From the NCBI GenBank assembly GCA_965368185.1, contig CBDULZ010000015.1:1-64000 (forward strand): DNA of 64,000 nt, in the 5' to 3' direction. The DNA comes from Kriegella sp965368185. GTDB taxonomy: Bacteria > Bacteroidota > Bacteroidia > Flavobacteriales > Flavobacteriaceae. Each line of letters begins with the position of its first letter. Position 1 is the first letter of the stretch. The notes beneath the pieces are model-generated. The model was given only the letters and a program-made list of their open reading frames with translations, was not told where the DNA came from and did not search any database. A program made the position numbers and the translations under genes. Shown piece by piece: positions 52,433 to 62,399 of the stretch.

Positions 52433-54607
52433 CTACCTATTGAACCAATAGGTCAATTTAAGGGTCAATGCCCAGTCTTTTTTGATAAAAGGGTTCACAA
52501 ACTGATTGTTGGTGTATACCAAAAAAAAATCGGAAGCTGGGCTATAGCGCCATTGCAATCGTGAATTCAAATTAAAATTCTCCGTTTGTTCGTTGTATTG
52601 GAATAAAGTGGCAAAAAATAACTTGTTCGTAAAAGTTATATCGACTTCGGATCCTATTAGCCAAAATTCGGTAGTGTTCCAAGGTTCGGGTAACCTTATA
52701 TGATTGTAGTTTAAATTGGCACTCAGGCTTACAAAAGGTTGAAATCGATAACCAAGTTCACTTGTAAGACTCGTTCTATTACCATCTGAATAGTATCCGC
52801 CCAGACGACCACCAAAGGCATACGTAAAAAGGCTTTGAGGTTTTGAGACATAATCCCAACCAATACCGGTCCAATAATGATCGGTACCGACATCAAGCAA
52901 CTCTTTCCCCGATCGAGTGGGATCAAATGGGGAAAGAAGCTCAACAAATTCTTTGAACATCACTAATTCAAAACTGCTACGGTTCCGAAAATTAAGACCA
53001 TAGCTGATAATATTGACATTATCGGTCTTTTTGAAATTCTCATTAAAATAGTAGATACTTTCCCATTGGGGACCGTGACTCACAATTTTCCCCTTTTTAG
53101 GAAAAAACAAATGTCCCACTTCGCCATTAAAATTCACATAACCGTTGCGAGGCACATACCCCACTTCTGCCCTATAGTCTTTGCCGACCCACTCTTCTTG
53201 AACTCGCCAATTCCATTTTCTGTTCGTGTATGCCAAATGAGCCGCTTGGGTTACCCCATCACCACTTTCATCAGGACTAAATGATTTAAGAAAGAAGGCT
53301 TTGCCACTCCATAGGGCATTGGAAGAAGCCAAATTATATTCCATACCCAAATTACGGTTGAATTTAGGGTAGAGGGTTTCGAGAGAATCGTTTTGAACAG
53401 GATAGTGGGTAGCCTGCTTATTAACGAACATCAGGCCAATACTCGAACGACTGAAAACTTTTCGCTGCAACGAAAGCACACCGAAGTTTTGACTAGGAAG
53501 GCCCGATTCGTCGACACTTGCTGTCTGCATGTCCATAAGGCCCACCCGCCATTTGTTGTTCAAGTTCCCGCTGATTCTGGCCCCTGCGCGGATGGGTACC
53601 CCAAGTCCTATTCGCCTTGAAAAAAAAGGTCTTATGGTTGGGTAGCCGAAATTGGCAAATAAATCACCGTTTTCAAGAAAAAATTGACGTTTCTCAGGAA
53701 AAAACAGTTCAAATCGATCCAAATTTGTCACTTGTCTATCTACCTCTACTTGTGAAAAATCTGGGTTCACCGTCAAATCCAAATTTACTGACGAGGTCAG
53801 ACTGAACTTCACATCCCCTCCAACCTTAAAATCATTGTCGGTCTTATCACCAACCTCAAAATCTCGGTTTAGGCCTCCCAATATATAAGGAATTATTGAA
53901 AAATTCACTCCGGGCGATGGTGGTGGTTCATCCCAAACCAAAGTTCCTGTATAGGCCAAGGATGCCGTTGGAAGTTGTCGGGGAATGGGTGTCCAACTCG
54001 ACTTTTCACTAGATTTTAAATCTAAACGGCTAAAATTTATACCCCACTCCCGAACACCGTCTTCGTATCGAATCGATTTAAAGGGCAAGGCCATTTCAAA
54101 GACCCATTTCTCTTCGCTACGCGTAACCTCCGAAATCCATTTACTGTCCCAATTCAAATCGACATTGCCCCCATTATACATGGTACCGTCCCACTGGGCA
54201 CCATAGGCGTTGGCGCCAAAGGAAAAACCAGTTGTCTGATTGTTGAAGGGGTCCATAAACAATAAAAAGTTATCGTTTTTACCAAAGGAAAAATCCCGTC
54301 GAAGGGACTCGACAAAATAACCTCCTTTTGCCTTGTTATAAAAAGTAGCCAATAGGTAAATGTTTTTATCGTCATAGGCCATACGAATCTCGGAAGTTTC
54401 ATTTGCTTTATCGGTATCCATAGGCAATACCATAAAAAAGTCTTTCGCAACGTCAGTGGCAGCCCAAATTTTATCATCCCCTACTCCATCAATAATAACG
54501 GGGGAATTGATTTTTCGAATATGTATCTGAAATGCTTTATTTTTTTTCTGGGCGCACAATTGTAGCGTCAAAGTCATGACAAAGGTGACCAAAAAGAATT
54601 CTTTCAT
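52433..54607 (-). CDS. DUF5916 outer-membrane protein with N-terminal CBM9-like domain
   Basis: 724 residues. A signal peptide (LTLQLCAQ) precedes a CBM9-like domain starting IHIRKINSPVIIDG and containing AYDDKNIYLLATFYN. The remainder is the DUF5916 beta-barrel, with FFPEKRQFFLENGDLF and many aromatic strands ending TLKLTYWFNR. The terminal Arg is atypical for outer-membrane proteins, but strand content and Phe/Tyr rhythm suggest an outer-membrane barrel. It is 136 bases before the hydroxylase operon. Function is unknown; a glycan or substrate channel is possible. Confidence 0.82.
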   Translation of the reverse strand: MKEFFLVTFVMTLTLQLCAQKKNKAFQIHIRKINSPVIIDGVGDDKIWAATDVAKDFFMVLPMDTDKANETSEIRMAYDDKNIYLLATFYNKAKGGYFVESLRRDFSFGKNDNFLLFMDPFNNQTTGFSFGANAYGAQWDGTMYNGGNVDLNWDSKWISEVTRSEEKWVFEMALPFKSIRYEDGVREWGINFSRLDLKSSEKSSWTPIPRQLPTASLAYTGTLVWDEPPPSPGVNFSIIPYILGGLNRDFEVGDKTDNDFKVGGDVKFSLTSSVNLDLTVNPDFSQVEVDRQVTNLDRFELFFPEKRQFFLENGDLFANFGYPTIRPFFSRRIGLGVPIRAGARISGNLNNKWRVGLMDMQTASVDESGLPSQNFGVLSLQRKVFSRSSIGLMFVNKQATHYPVQNDSLETLYPKFNRNLGMEYNLASSNALWSGKAFFLKSFSPDESGDGVTQAAHLAYTNRKWNWRVQEEWVGKDYRAEVGYVPRNGYVNFNGEVGHLFFPKKGKIVSHGPQWESIYYFNENFKKTDNVNIISYGLNFRNRSSFELVMFKEFVELLSPFDPTRSGKELLDVGTDHYWTGIGWDYVSKPQSLFTYAFGGRLGGYYSDGNRTSLTSELGYRFQPFVSLSANLNYNHIRLPEPWNTTEFWLIGSEVDITFTNKLFFATLFQYNEQTENFNLNSRLQWRYSPASDFFLVYTNNQFVNPFIKKDWALTLKLTYWFNR

Positions 54608-54826
54608 TGTCTTGGTAATAAAGGCATTAAAAAGCTATAAACAAACCAATTACCAAAACCTATGAGGTAAAAAAGAGCTAATTTCGGAGCTTATTGCCGT
54701 CTTCGCGGATGAAGCTACAAATTTTTACGCTTTCGATTTAACAATGTTTAACATAATTTTTTTTCAATGCACCATACTTTTAAAGTCTTTTAATCGTTGT
54801 GATGGTTGAACGTAAAAAATTTGAAA

Positions 54827-55918
54827 ATGAAATCATGCTTTAAACTTCTTGGGCTGTTTTTTGCCGTAACCCTATTTGTATCTTGCGGAAATGCAGATGA
54901 CGATGTAAATTTCGGATTGAATACAGGCGACGGACTTGGTAAGGGAAAACCCGTTGACGAATGCTTGGCTCTAGGTGAGAGTGATTTGGTCTTATCAATT
55001 CAAGAACAATACACCACTGCACCTGGAAAAGTGTCCATTTTTTTTAAAGTTTCCGATACAAATGGCAACCCGGTACCCGGGCTAACAGCCGAACAATTCA
55101 CCATATACGAACAAGGTCGCAATGATGCCTGTTTTAATACGATATCCACTTCAGAATCACAGGCACGTATTTCACCGAATTCGCAAATTTTCAAGAATAA
55201 TACATTGTTGGTATTAGACCTTAGTAACAGTGTGTTGAGCAGTAGCTTGGAAGAGTTAAAAGCGGCCGGTATCAGTTTTGTAAATAGCGTCATGCCCGCA
55301 ACAACACAAGAATCGTTTCAAATGGCAATCTATTGGTTCGACGGTGAAAACGAACTTCATCTTTTAAATGATTTGACTGCTTCAAAAGAAGAATTGACAG
55401 CCTCAATAGAAGGAATTACCGACGATATCAGCAATGACCCATCAACCGATCTTTATGGTGCCGTAATAAAATCTACCGATATCGCAGCCAACTTATTGAG
55501 TGAAAGTACCAAGGGCGGAAAAATTGGGGCAGCTTCCGTAGTTATATTTACGGACGGAACCGATCAAGCTTCCCGCTACACACAACAGGCAGCCCAGAAA
55601 AAGGTAGACGATGCCGACCCCAACATTTCTTATTTCACAATTGGCCTAGGAGCTGAAATTGACACCCAAGTGCTAACCGACATAGGTAAAACCTTCAGTG
55701 TTTTTGCCAGCAATAAAGATGAGCTGGAAAGTACTTTCAACGATATTTCTTTTCGCGTATCGGAACGGGCCAATAGTTTTTATCTTTTCGAGTATTGTAG
55801 CCCAAAACGTGATGGTAGTGGTGAGAACAACCTGGCAATTCAGGTTAAGGACGGAAGCCGCCAAGGTGCCGTACAAACTAAGTTTAACGCAACAGGTTTT
55901 ACCGGTGGTTGTGAATAA
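54827..55918 (+). CDS. VWA-domain lipoprotein
   Basis: The ATG at 54827 (MKSCFKLL) starts a lipoprotein leader with LFVSC; an in-frame TTG at 54806 is less likely. About 363 residues. A small N-terminal beta domain is followed by a von Willebrand A fold, with the metal site DLSNSVLSS (DxSxS), a Thr/Asp pair and FTDGTDQAS. It probably binds a protein partner at the cell surface. The final Cys in GGCE may pair with an internal Cys. The gene is alone and ends in a terminator. Confidence 0.82.
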   Translation: MKSCFKLLGLFFAVTLFVSCGNADDDVNFGLNTGDGLGKGKPVDECLALGESDLVLSIQEQYTTAPGKVSIFFKVSDTNGNPVPGLTAEQFTIYEQGRNDACFNTISTSESQARISPNSQIFKNNTLLVLDLSNSVLSSSLEELKAAGISFVNSVMPATTQESFQMAIYWFDGENELHLLNDLTASKEELTASIEGITDDISNDPSTDLYGAVIKSTDIAANLLSESTKGGKIGAASVVIFTDGTDQASRYTQQAAQKKVDDADPNISYFTIGLGAEIDTQVLTDIGKTFSVFASNKDELESTFNDISFRVSERANSFYLFEYCSPKRDGSGENNLAIQVKDGSRQGAVQTKFNATGFTGGCE

Positions 55919-55938
55919 TTGAAACAAAAAATCCAATA

Positions 55939-55969
55939 AAAAAGGTGCCTTTGATGGGTGCCTTTTTTT
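55939..55969 (+). terminator. Intrinsic terminator after the VWA gene
   Basis: An eleven-base-pair stem (55939-55949 with 55957-55967) contains two G-U pairs, has a seven-base loop and runs into a stretch of seven T. It lies 20 bases after the VWA stop codon. The A-tract on its left side is short, so action on the minus strand is less likely. Confidence 0.7.
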
Positions 55970-56119
55970 ATGCCCACAAGTCGCTAACAATCAGATCTTT
56001 AATTTTAATTATTCCAATTGAGCAATAATTTTTAGTGCATTTGGAATACGAATAAGACATCCTTATTCCGTTTCCATGCGTATATGAGAATGAAAGAATA
56101 AACAATAATACAATTGAAA

Positions 56120-56947
56120 ATGAAAAAATCGATTATTACAGGTACACTTGTTATTGCTTTTTTAGCCTCTTGTGTTTCAAAAAAGAAATATGTAGCGCTG
56201 GAAAATAATTTACAAACTACGCAAAGTGCTTTAACTAAAACGCAGGTTGAAAAAGAGGAATTGGAATCAAAAATGTCTAAAATTGAGGCAAGGGTTACCG
56301 AATACAATGAAAAAATAAATTCATTAAAGGAAATCAACGATTCACAAATGACCTCGGTCGATGATGTTGCCGTGATGAGCAACAACACCAAGAAAAAAAT
56401 GAGAGAGACTTTGGCAAAGGTGGATCCTAATGAATTGGCACAAGCCAAAACACTACAAGATTCTATGAATTTGGCTGTTTCTTACAATTTGAAAAAGTCG
56501 ATTTCGGATGATGAAAATGATATTGATGTAAATATTGACAAGACTGTAGTTATGATCAATATTTCCGATAAATTACTTTTTAACAGTGGTAGTTATAGAG
56601 TCAGCAGTAAGGCTGATAACATTTTGTCAAAATTGGCCGAAGTAATCAATTCGGAGCCTAGTATGGAAGTTATGGTCGAAGGGCATACCGATTCTAGAAC
56701 CATCAACACCGAAATGTTTAGAAATAACTGGGACTTAAGTGTAAAGCGGGCAACTTCGATTGTCGACATTTTACAAAATAAGTATGGTGTAGATCCTTCT
56801 AAAATGATTGCAGCGGGACGTAGCAGCTATTTACCCTTGGTTGAAAACGACTCTAAGGAGAACATGTCAAAAAACAGACGTACCAAAATTGTAATCATTC
56901 CTAACTTAGATAAATTCTTTGCCCTTCTTGATGCGGAGAGCTTATAA
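56120..56947 (+). CDS. OmpA-family lipoprotein
   Basis: I use the ATG at 56120 (MKKSIITGT) in place of the in-frame TTG at 56114. About 275 residues. A lipoprotein leader (AFLASC) is followed by a coiled coil of about 90 residues (ENNLQTTQSALTKTQVEKEE...). The C-terminal OmpA domain carries LLFNSGSYRVSSKA, MVEGHTDSR and AAGRSSYLPLVENDS with NRRTKIVI. The domain holds peptidoglycan non-covalently and anchors the outer membrane. It ends in a strong terminator. Confidence 0.9.
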   Translation: MKKSIITGTLVIAFLASCVSKKKYVALENNLQTTQSALTKTQVEKEELESKMSKIEARVTEYNEKINSLKEINDSQMTSVDDVAVMSNNTKKKMRETLAKVDPNELAQAKTLQDSMNLAVSYNLKKSISDDENDIDVNIDKTVVMINISDKLLFNSGSYRVSSKADNILSKLAEVINSEPSMEVMVEGHTDSRTINTEMFRNNWDLSVKRATSIVDILQNKYGVDPSKMIAAGRSSYLPLVENDSKENMSKNRRTKIVIIPNLDKFFALLDAESL

Positions 56948-56967
56948 GTTGGTTTAGTTAACATTAT

Positions 56968-57000
56968 AAAAGGGGAGCCGTGGGCTCCCCTTTTTCTTTT
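56968..57000 (+). terminator. Intrinsic terminator after the OmpA-family gene
   Basis: A perfect twelve-base-pair stem (56968-56979 with 56983-56994) has GGGGAGCC in its core, a three-base loop and a T-rich tail to 57000. The A-run at its left side would also give a short T-run on the minus strand, so it may work in both directions. Confidence 0.85.
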
Positions 57001-57119
57001 TTGTATAATCAAAGTAGGGTTTTTGGTCTATTAATTGTTATACTCTAAACTACCCCATAGTTTTATGAACGCCTACATCCTAATAAAAATGATGCTATTT
57101 AATCTAAAGAAAGAGAATT

Positions 57120-57287
57120 ATGGATGTAATCAACGAAATAATGCAGTACAGTGCGCTTGGTGAATTGAATAAGTGGTACCGGTATCTCGTCGTACTATTG
57201 TTTTCTACCATAGTGACCATATTATTTGTAATGCTGGTGCTTTTAATCGAAAATGGTGCCCATATGAATATTCAATTTGGATATTAA
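57120..57287 (+). CDS. Small 55-residue single-pass membrane protein
   Basis: A short frame starts at ATG 57120, after an AAAGAAAGAG stretch, and ends with TAA at 57285-57287. The peptide begins MDVINEIMQYSALG, has one hydrophobic helix of about 21 residues (YLVVLLFSTIVTILFVML) and ends in a short polar tail with MNIQFGY. It ends three bases before the convergent M14 gene. The composition and A-rich ribosome-binding-like region make it likely real; no function is known. Confidence 0.5.
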   Translation: MDVINEIMQYSALGELNKWYRYLVVLLFSTIVTILFVMLVLLIENGAHMNIQFGY

Positions 57288-57289
57288 CC

Positions 57290-58765
57290 TTACCGATAAA
57301 TCATGGCATTTTTAAATGCGGAATTAAAAATCATTTCTTTGTTCCCCTCGTCGAGCTTAAAAACGAAACCATTGATAATAGCGTAGTGTGGCTTTCCGTC
57401 TTTTTGCAGAAAGAAGGTAGGGTTCTCGCCCACTTTAATCTGAAGCGGGGGCACCTCATATTTCAGACCTATCATATGAACAGGAAAGGGGGAATACAAC
57501 TCTTTGGCGGAAATACCTTTGACCCGTATGTAGGCATAGCCCGATTTTAAAAGTGAAGGAAAATCTAAATCCTTTAAATCGGTTACGATTTCGGGATACA
57601 CTTTGCCAGGTACAATGGTAAAGCCGGAAGCATCAAGTGTTTCATATCCGTAGTATGTAGAAAGGTCGCCCTGATCAAGAATACGACTGCTATACCAAAA
57701 GTCATTATGGTCTTCAAGGTCGACTTCGAGCCTATTGATACCGACATCTAAGATGTAATCTTTTCCTAAAAGATGATATGTCGCATTAGCTATCTTTAAA
57801 TCGAATAATTTGCGGTCGTTCTCGGGAATTTTCTCATAATCATCAAGAACAAGACTTTTATAATTCCCTTTGGCTATGGTATAAATGGCCGACAAAATCG
57901 AAACGTAGTTTAATTTACGGATTTCTTGTTTTTCAACGTCGTTCTTGTAGCCTCCCGATTCAATTAAAATTGCACTGGTACCCCATTTCTGAATATTATC
58001 ACCAAAAGCCCGAGGTTCAAAATCGTCGTTATAACGCCCCACTTGCCCAGGGGCATATTTTTGTATGATGTCGTTCATAAAGACAATGACCTTCATTGCA
58101 TTGCTTCGCACTTCGTTAATACCTTTCTCATAGTCATAGGCCGGGGCCAAATATGAAATAGTGGCAGGTTTTTCGGTACGTTCTGCATTGTAATAGGTAC
58201 TTTGATCGTGAAGGTTAAAACCGAATTCGGCGTCCAGACTGTCTCTTACCTTTTTTAGCGTTTGCCCCTCAGGGGACTGCAATCGTAATGCATCACGGTT
58301 AATGTCTATGCCCAAGGCATTTCTGCGCTGATAGACCTCCGCCCCATCGGGATTGAGCATAGGCAAAAAATGTAGTTTCAGATTGGTTAATATTTCAGCT
58401 TTTTCTTTTTTGAAATTAGTATGCTCCAAAAAATTGAGAATATCAAAAATTGCTTGTGTGGCCGTAGGTTCATCGCCATGCATTTGTGACCAAAGGAACA
58501 CGTCGATTTTGCCGGAACCGGTACTTATCAAATGTAAATCTCTGCCTTCGATTGATTCCCCTACCTTTTTTACCACAAAATCGGTGTTCGAGCGGTATTC
58601 TAAGATCAAAGGCTGAATCTCGTGGTGTTTTATTCGGCGTTTGTTGAGGTTAGACTCTTTAAACTGTTCATAGGTCTCGTAAAGTGAGGTCGTAATGTCG
58701 TGTTGTTGGCAATAGGTAGAATAACTTAAAAATGTAAAGATGAAAACGGTAATCTTTTTTATCAT
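57290..58765 (-). CDS. M14-family zinc carboxypeptidase, exported
   Basis: I choose the ATG at 58765 (MIKKITVFIF), which gives a proper signal peptide; the longer frame to 58921 would overlap the upstream gene. About 491 residues. The zinc site is MHGDEPTATQ with His and Glu, plus the later His in FNLHDQS. The substrate Arg is in NINRDALR and the catalytic Glu in LIESGGYKND. The C-terminal third is beta-rich. The enzyme removes C-terminal residues or trims peptidoglycan peptides in the periplasm. It follows an amidase and a 3D-domain gene on the same strand, which favours a cell-wall role. Confidence 0.85.
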   Translation of the reverse strand: MIKKITVFIFTFLSYSTYCQQHDITTSLYETYEQFKESNLNKRRIKHHEIQPLILEYRSNTDFVVKKVGESIEGRDLHLISTGSGKIDVFLWSQMHGDEPTATQAIFDILNFLEHTNFKKEKAEILTNLKLHFLPMLNPDGAEVYQRRNALGIDINRDALRLQSPEGQTLKKVRDSLDAEFGFNLHDQSTYYNAERTEKPATISYLAPAYDYEKGINEVRSNAMKVIVFMNDIIQKYAPGQVGRYNDDFEPRAFGDNIQKWGTSAILIESGGYKNDVEKQEIRKLNYVSILSAIYTIAKGNYKSLVLDDYEKIPENDRKLFDLKIANATYHLLGKDYILDVGINRLEVDLEDHNDFWYSSRILDQGDLSTYYGYETLDASGFTIVPGKVYPEIVTDLKDLDFPSLLKSGYAYIRVKGISAKELYSPFPVHMIGLKYEVPPLQIKVGENPTFFLQKDGKPHYAIINGFVFKLDEGNKEMIFNSAFKNAMIYR

Positions 58766-58769
58766 GGAA

Positions 58770-59456
58770 TTAGTGTTTTGAAGGAACCGGTTTAAAATTA
58801 AGATTTTTGGTGGCCTTACGAACATCGTACATAAATTTTTCACCTGGGTCGGTTTTTTTTGTGCGGTACCCATCATCCTTCTCAAGCCAAAGTGGGTGTC
58901 CCTCGAAATTGGTGTATTCATAATGACCGATTAAATACTCGATGTCATACTTTTTGGCCAGATAGCTAACCAACCAGATATTTGATTTTAACTGTTCTTC
59001 GGTCAATGGGGTGTCTTCAGTACCACCAACGTTTTCCACCCCAATCGCACAATGGTTTAAGCCGATAACATGCCGCCCCATAGTAGTTTCTGGCATAAGT
59101 CGGTATATGGTACCGTCTTGGTCGATCAAGAAATGGGTAGAAACATTAAGGGCGCTCATATTCTTGATATCCGGTCGCCAGCTGGGCAATTTTGGGCGTT
59201 CAAATGCATCGAAGGAACCTTCAAAAGTCGGAATGGCCGTCCAATGCAATACAATCATACGAGGTACAATGGTAATTTCTTCTTGATCAAGCCCGTAGCG
59301 ATCAGACAAATACGCTAAAGTTAATTCTTCTCTCTCTTTGTTAAAAATAATAGGTTTATCAACTATAATTTTCGAACTCGAACATGAGAACATTAGGTAA
59401 AGAACAGCTATTAAAAGACTATATTTTAGACACTTGTCTCCCATTATTTGAGGCAT
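58770..59456 (-). CDS. N-acetylmuramoyl-L-alanine amidase lipoprotein
   Basis: 228 residues. A lipoprotein leader (YLMFSC) precedes an amidase-2/PGRP domain: VLHWTAIPTFEG, THFLIDQDGTIYRLMPE and IGHYEYTN, with His and Tyr/Lys in the expected zinc-amidase places. It cleaves the bond between muramic acid and the stem peptide. The start may be at the Met at 59444 instead. The gene ends four bases before the M14 peptidase gene, and together they suggest stepwise breakdown of wall peptides. Confidence 0.88.
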   Translation of the reverse strand: MPQIMGDKCLKYSLLIAVLYLMFSCSSSKIIVDKPIIFNKEREELTLAYLSDRYGLDQEEITIVPRMIVLHWTAIPTFEGSFDAFERPKLPSWRPDIKNMSALNVSTHFLIDQDGTIYRLMPETTMGRHVIGLNHCAIGVENVGGTEDTPLTEEQLKSNIWLVSYLAKKYDIEYLIGHYEYTNFEGHPLWLEKDDGYRTKKTDPGEKFMYDVRKATKNLNFKPVPSKH

Positions 59457-59466
59457 CTATTGAATT

Positions 59467-59874
59467 TTATTTGGTTCGTTCTTTTTCGATGGCAAAATGA
59501 ATTGTTCTTTTTTTAATACCCCATGCCTTTGCTTCTTTAATATCATTGCCCATATAAATATCGATGCGATTCTTCCATTTTCGGTGCATTTTATCCTTCA
59601 CCAAGTAAATTCCCGACAATCCATCGATCTTTACCTTTGTCATATGATCTAGTCCCTGTGGTATCAAGTCTTGAGAAACTGCAATGCTTTTCTCACCCGG
59701 AACCAAAGTATCTCCCCAAGCGGTTAAACTAGGATGATTGGCGGTTTGGGATTTCACTGAATTATAAGCCGAAATAGTAACTTCCATCGGTTTCCAGACA
59801 TAGTCATTCTCGTGACATCCTTCCATACAAACAAGGGCCAGCAACCCCAAAATTTTATTTCGAGTTTGTGCCAT
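59467..59874 (-). CDS. 3D-domain lipoprotein
   Basis: I choose the ATG at 59874 (MAQTRNKILG), which gives a leader with a lipobox-like MEGC; another ATG at 59904 adds ten residues. About 135 residues. The body is a 3D (three-aspartate) double-psi barrel: VTISAYNSVKSQ, TAWGDTL and DKMHRKWKNRIDIYMG. The fold is shared with the catalytic part of MltA-like lytic enzymes and with LytM-type factors. It is 10 bases before the amidase gene, so it belongs to the same wall-related set. Confidence 0.82.
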   Translation of the reverse strand: MAQTRNKILGLLALVCMEGCHENDYVWKPMEVTISAYNSVKSQTANHPSLTAWGDTLVPGEKSIAVSQDLIPQGLDHMTKVKIDGLSGIYLVKDKMHRKWKNRIDIYMGNDIKEAKAWGIKKRTIHFAIEKERTK

Positions 59875-59937
59875 AGTATTGGTATAATTATAAACGTATT
59901 TCAAAGAAGGTGCATAAAATATCCGTGCCGTTCGAAC

Positions 59938-60903
59938 TCAAAATGAATTCAACACATAAGGTATCTTATCTCCTCTATAACACGCAATGATGTTCTCAGC
60001 GGCATATTTTGACATTCGATTTCGCGCATCTATGGTTGCGGAACCGATGTGCGGCGTTACTGCCACATTTTCCATAAATAAAAGCGGGTTATCTTTTTTC
60101 ATCGGTTCAGGGTTTGTAACATCTAAGCCTGCACCCCATATTCTTCCCATTTTAAGTGCTTCTATCAGGTCGGTTTCGTTGTGTACACCACCCCGCGAAG
60201 TATTAATAAAAATGGCAGTTTCCTTCATTTTATTAAAAGCCTCTTTGTCAAATTTATTGCGGGTCTCATCGGTCAAGGCACAATGCAAAGAAATAACATC
60301 ACTTTCTTGAAGCAATTCATCGAAATCGACTCTCTTGGCATTTAATTCACTTTCGGCCGTTGCATTAGTTGATCTATTGCAATAAATTACATCCATATTA
60401 TAGGCTCCTTTGCACCGTTTAGCCAGCTCCATACCAATAGTTCCAAGCCCGAAGACGCCCAAAGTCTTGTTCTTGAGCTCTTGTCCCAGATTAGCCTGGG
60501 GTCTAAAAAATTTCCATTGATCTTCAATGATGCGTTTGTGCATGTAGCACATCTTTCGGGCGGTTGCCAAGATAAGACCAAAGGCAATATCTGCGGTAGC
60601 ATCGGTCATGGCATTGGGGGTATTGGCAATGGGTATCTTAAAAGCTGTGGCAGCCTCAACATCAATGTTGTCGTAACCCACCGCAAACTGTGAAATAATT
60701 TTTAAATGGCTGTGTTTTCCCAGAAAAGAGGTGTCGATATTGTAGGCCCCGGTAGATAATAAGGCATCATGTTTTTGAGTAAGATCATCCAATTCTTCTG
60801 AGGTCATCGGTCGTTCTTTGTTCCATTTTGTAACTTCTAAACCTTCTTTTTTCATAAGCTCTATTCCTATTTCAGGAATATCCAAACAAACCAATACTTT
60901 CAT
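59938..60903 (-). CDS. D-2-hydroxyacid (D-glycerate) dehydrogenase
   Basis: 321 residues. The NAD(P) motif is LGVFGLGTIGMELAKRC, and the active-site Arg, Glu and His lie in INTSRGGVHN, DVTNPEPM and TPHIGSATIDARNRM. This fits the D-glycerate/glyoxylate/hydroxypyruvate reductase branch of the D-2-hydroxyacid dehydrogenases. The protein is cytoplasmic. The gene is about 60 bases upstream of the 3D-domain gene and is probably the first gene of that leftward unit, although its metabolism is unrelated. Confidence 0.9.
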   Translation of the reverse strand: MKVLVCLDIPEIGIELMKKEGLEVTKWNKERPMTSEELDDLTQKHDALLSTGAYNIDTSFLGKHSHLKIISQFAVGYDNIDVEAATAFKIPIANTPNAMTDATADIAFGLILATARKMCYMHKRIIEDQWKFFRPQANLGQELKNKTLGVFGLGTIGMELAKRCKGAYNMDVIYCNRSTNATAESELNAKRVDFDELLQESDVISLHCALTDETRNKFDKEAFNKMKETAIFINTSRGGVHNETDLIEALKMGRIWGAGLDVTNPEPMKKDNPLLFMENVAVTPHIGSATIDARNRMSKYAAENIIACYRGDKIPYVLNSF

Positions 60904-61067
60904 TTATAGTGATTAGAGGCTTTCAACAAGAATTATTTTCAGTAAATATTCTAATTGTCGTTTACCGATTTTAATACTACAAGTTACAATTTATAATGTT
61001 ATTTTTATATTTAGTCCTTGGACAACATCTGCCGATTGGTACTAATTCATATTCAAGAAGTGTTTAC

Positions 61068-62399
61068 ATGAAGTTATTAAAGCGCCTTCTTCCCGGGCTA
61101 TTGGCAGTTCTCATGCTTCTGGTCGTATATTTCAATTACCCCAAACTCAATATCATCTCCGGATATGCCTCGAAAAGCATGGCTTCAACTGTCTTTATTG
61201 CTCAGCGTAACAGCAAATCGGTAACCGAGAATGACAATAACATTCCTTTGATCAAATTGGCGGAAGTTGAATCAAAACCAGATATGGCCACCGCGACTGT
61301 TTTCGGCCTCATGCAACGAAAGACAATCTGTCGTGAAGGACTCGGTTGTGTATTGATCAACGATGTGTACGATCAGAAAACACCGACTCCCGTACCCCAT
61401 AGGGAAACATCACAAAATGACCTGCCTTTTCCGTATGGGGATAACGGAACCAAGGACACCGTTTTTGACAATGTCGATTATACCTTATTGGAAAAGACCA
61501 TTGATAGCTTCTTTTCGAAACCGGAAACCCAAAAAACACGTACGGTATTGGTCGCCTATAAAAATCAAATTATCGCTGAACGTTATTCCAACGGGTTTAC
61601 GGCAGCAACCCCAATTCTGGGATGGTCGATGACCAAAAGTGTCTTGGCCACCTTATATGGCATTTTAGCGTATCAAGGACAATTGGATTTGGATAGTCCC
61701 GCCCCCATTATATCATGGCAAAAAGATGAACGAAAGCAAATTACCCTGAACCATCTACTACGAATGCAAAGCGGATTGGAATGGGAGGAAGACTATTCTA
61801 AAATTTCTGACGTAACACGAATGCTATTTTTGAATTCCGATATGGCAAAAGTGCAAATGGAAAAGCATGCCATTGCTTCACCGACCGAAGTTTGGAATTA
61901 TTCTTCGGGAACAACCAATCTTTTATCGGGCATTTTAAGGAAGCAATTCGACACGCATCAAGAATATTTAGATTTTCCGTACACGTCTTTAATTGACAAA
62001 ATAGGAATGCATTCGATGATCATCGAGGCTGATATGATCGGAAATTTTGTCGGTTCTTCATATGCTTGGGCAAATACCCGGGATTGGGCGAAATTCGGAC
62101 TACTCTACCTAAATAAAGGCAATTGGAACGGAGAACAACTGTTTTCATCAGCTTGGGTAGACTATATAAAAAAGCCAACTATGAATTCAGATGGAACTTA
62201 TGGGGCCCATTTTTGGTTGAACGCCGAAGGAAAATATCCTGATGTCCCGCGAGATCTTTTTTCGGCAAACGGCTTCCAAGGCCAACGGGTATTTGTTATT
62301 CCGTCAAAAGATTTGGTGGTCGTTCGCACCGGAATTTCCATTGAACCTAGTTTTGATGTAAATACCTTTTTAAAAAAAATAGTTGCTACTATTAAATAA
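61068..62399 (+). CDS. Serine hydrolase (beta-lactamase/class C family)
   Basis: I use the ATG at 61068 (MKLLKRLLPG), which begins a membrane anchor; the longer frame to 60996 is less likely. About 443 residues. The class C motifs are SMTKS (SxxK), WNYSSGTTN (YxN-like) and a late GFQGQRVFVIP segment in place of the usual HxG/KTG. An N-terminal region of about 120 residues precedes the catalytic part. It could be an esterase, a D-amino-acid peptidase or a beta-lactamase-like enzyme in the envelope. There is no evidence of resistance. Confidence 0.85.
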   Translation: MKLLKRLLPGLLAVLMLLVVYFNYPKLNIISGYASKSMASTVFIAQRNSKSVTENDNNIPLIKLAEVESKPDMATATVFGLMQRKTICREGLGCVLINDVYDQKTPTPVPHRETSQNDLPFPYGDNGTKDTVFDNVDYTLLEKTIDSFFSKPETQKTRTVLVAYKNQIIAERYSNGFTAATPILGWSMTKSVLATLYGILAYQGQLDLDSPAPIISWQKDERKQITLNHLLRMQSGLEWEEDYSKISDVTRMLFLNSDMAKVQMEKHAIASPTEVWNYSSGTTNLLSGILRKQFDTHQEYLDFPYTSLIDKIGMHSMIIEADMIGNFVGSSYAWANTRDWAKFGLLYLNKGNWNGEQLFSSAWVDYIKKPTMNSDGTYGAHFWLNAEGKYPDVPRDLFSANGFQGQRVFVIPSKDLVVVRTGISIEPSFDVNTFLKKIVATIK

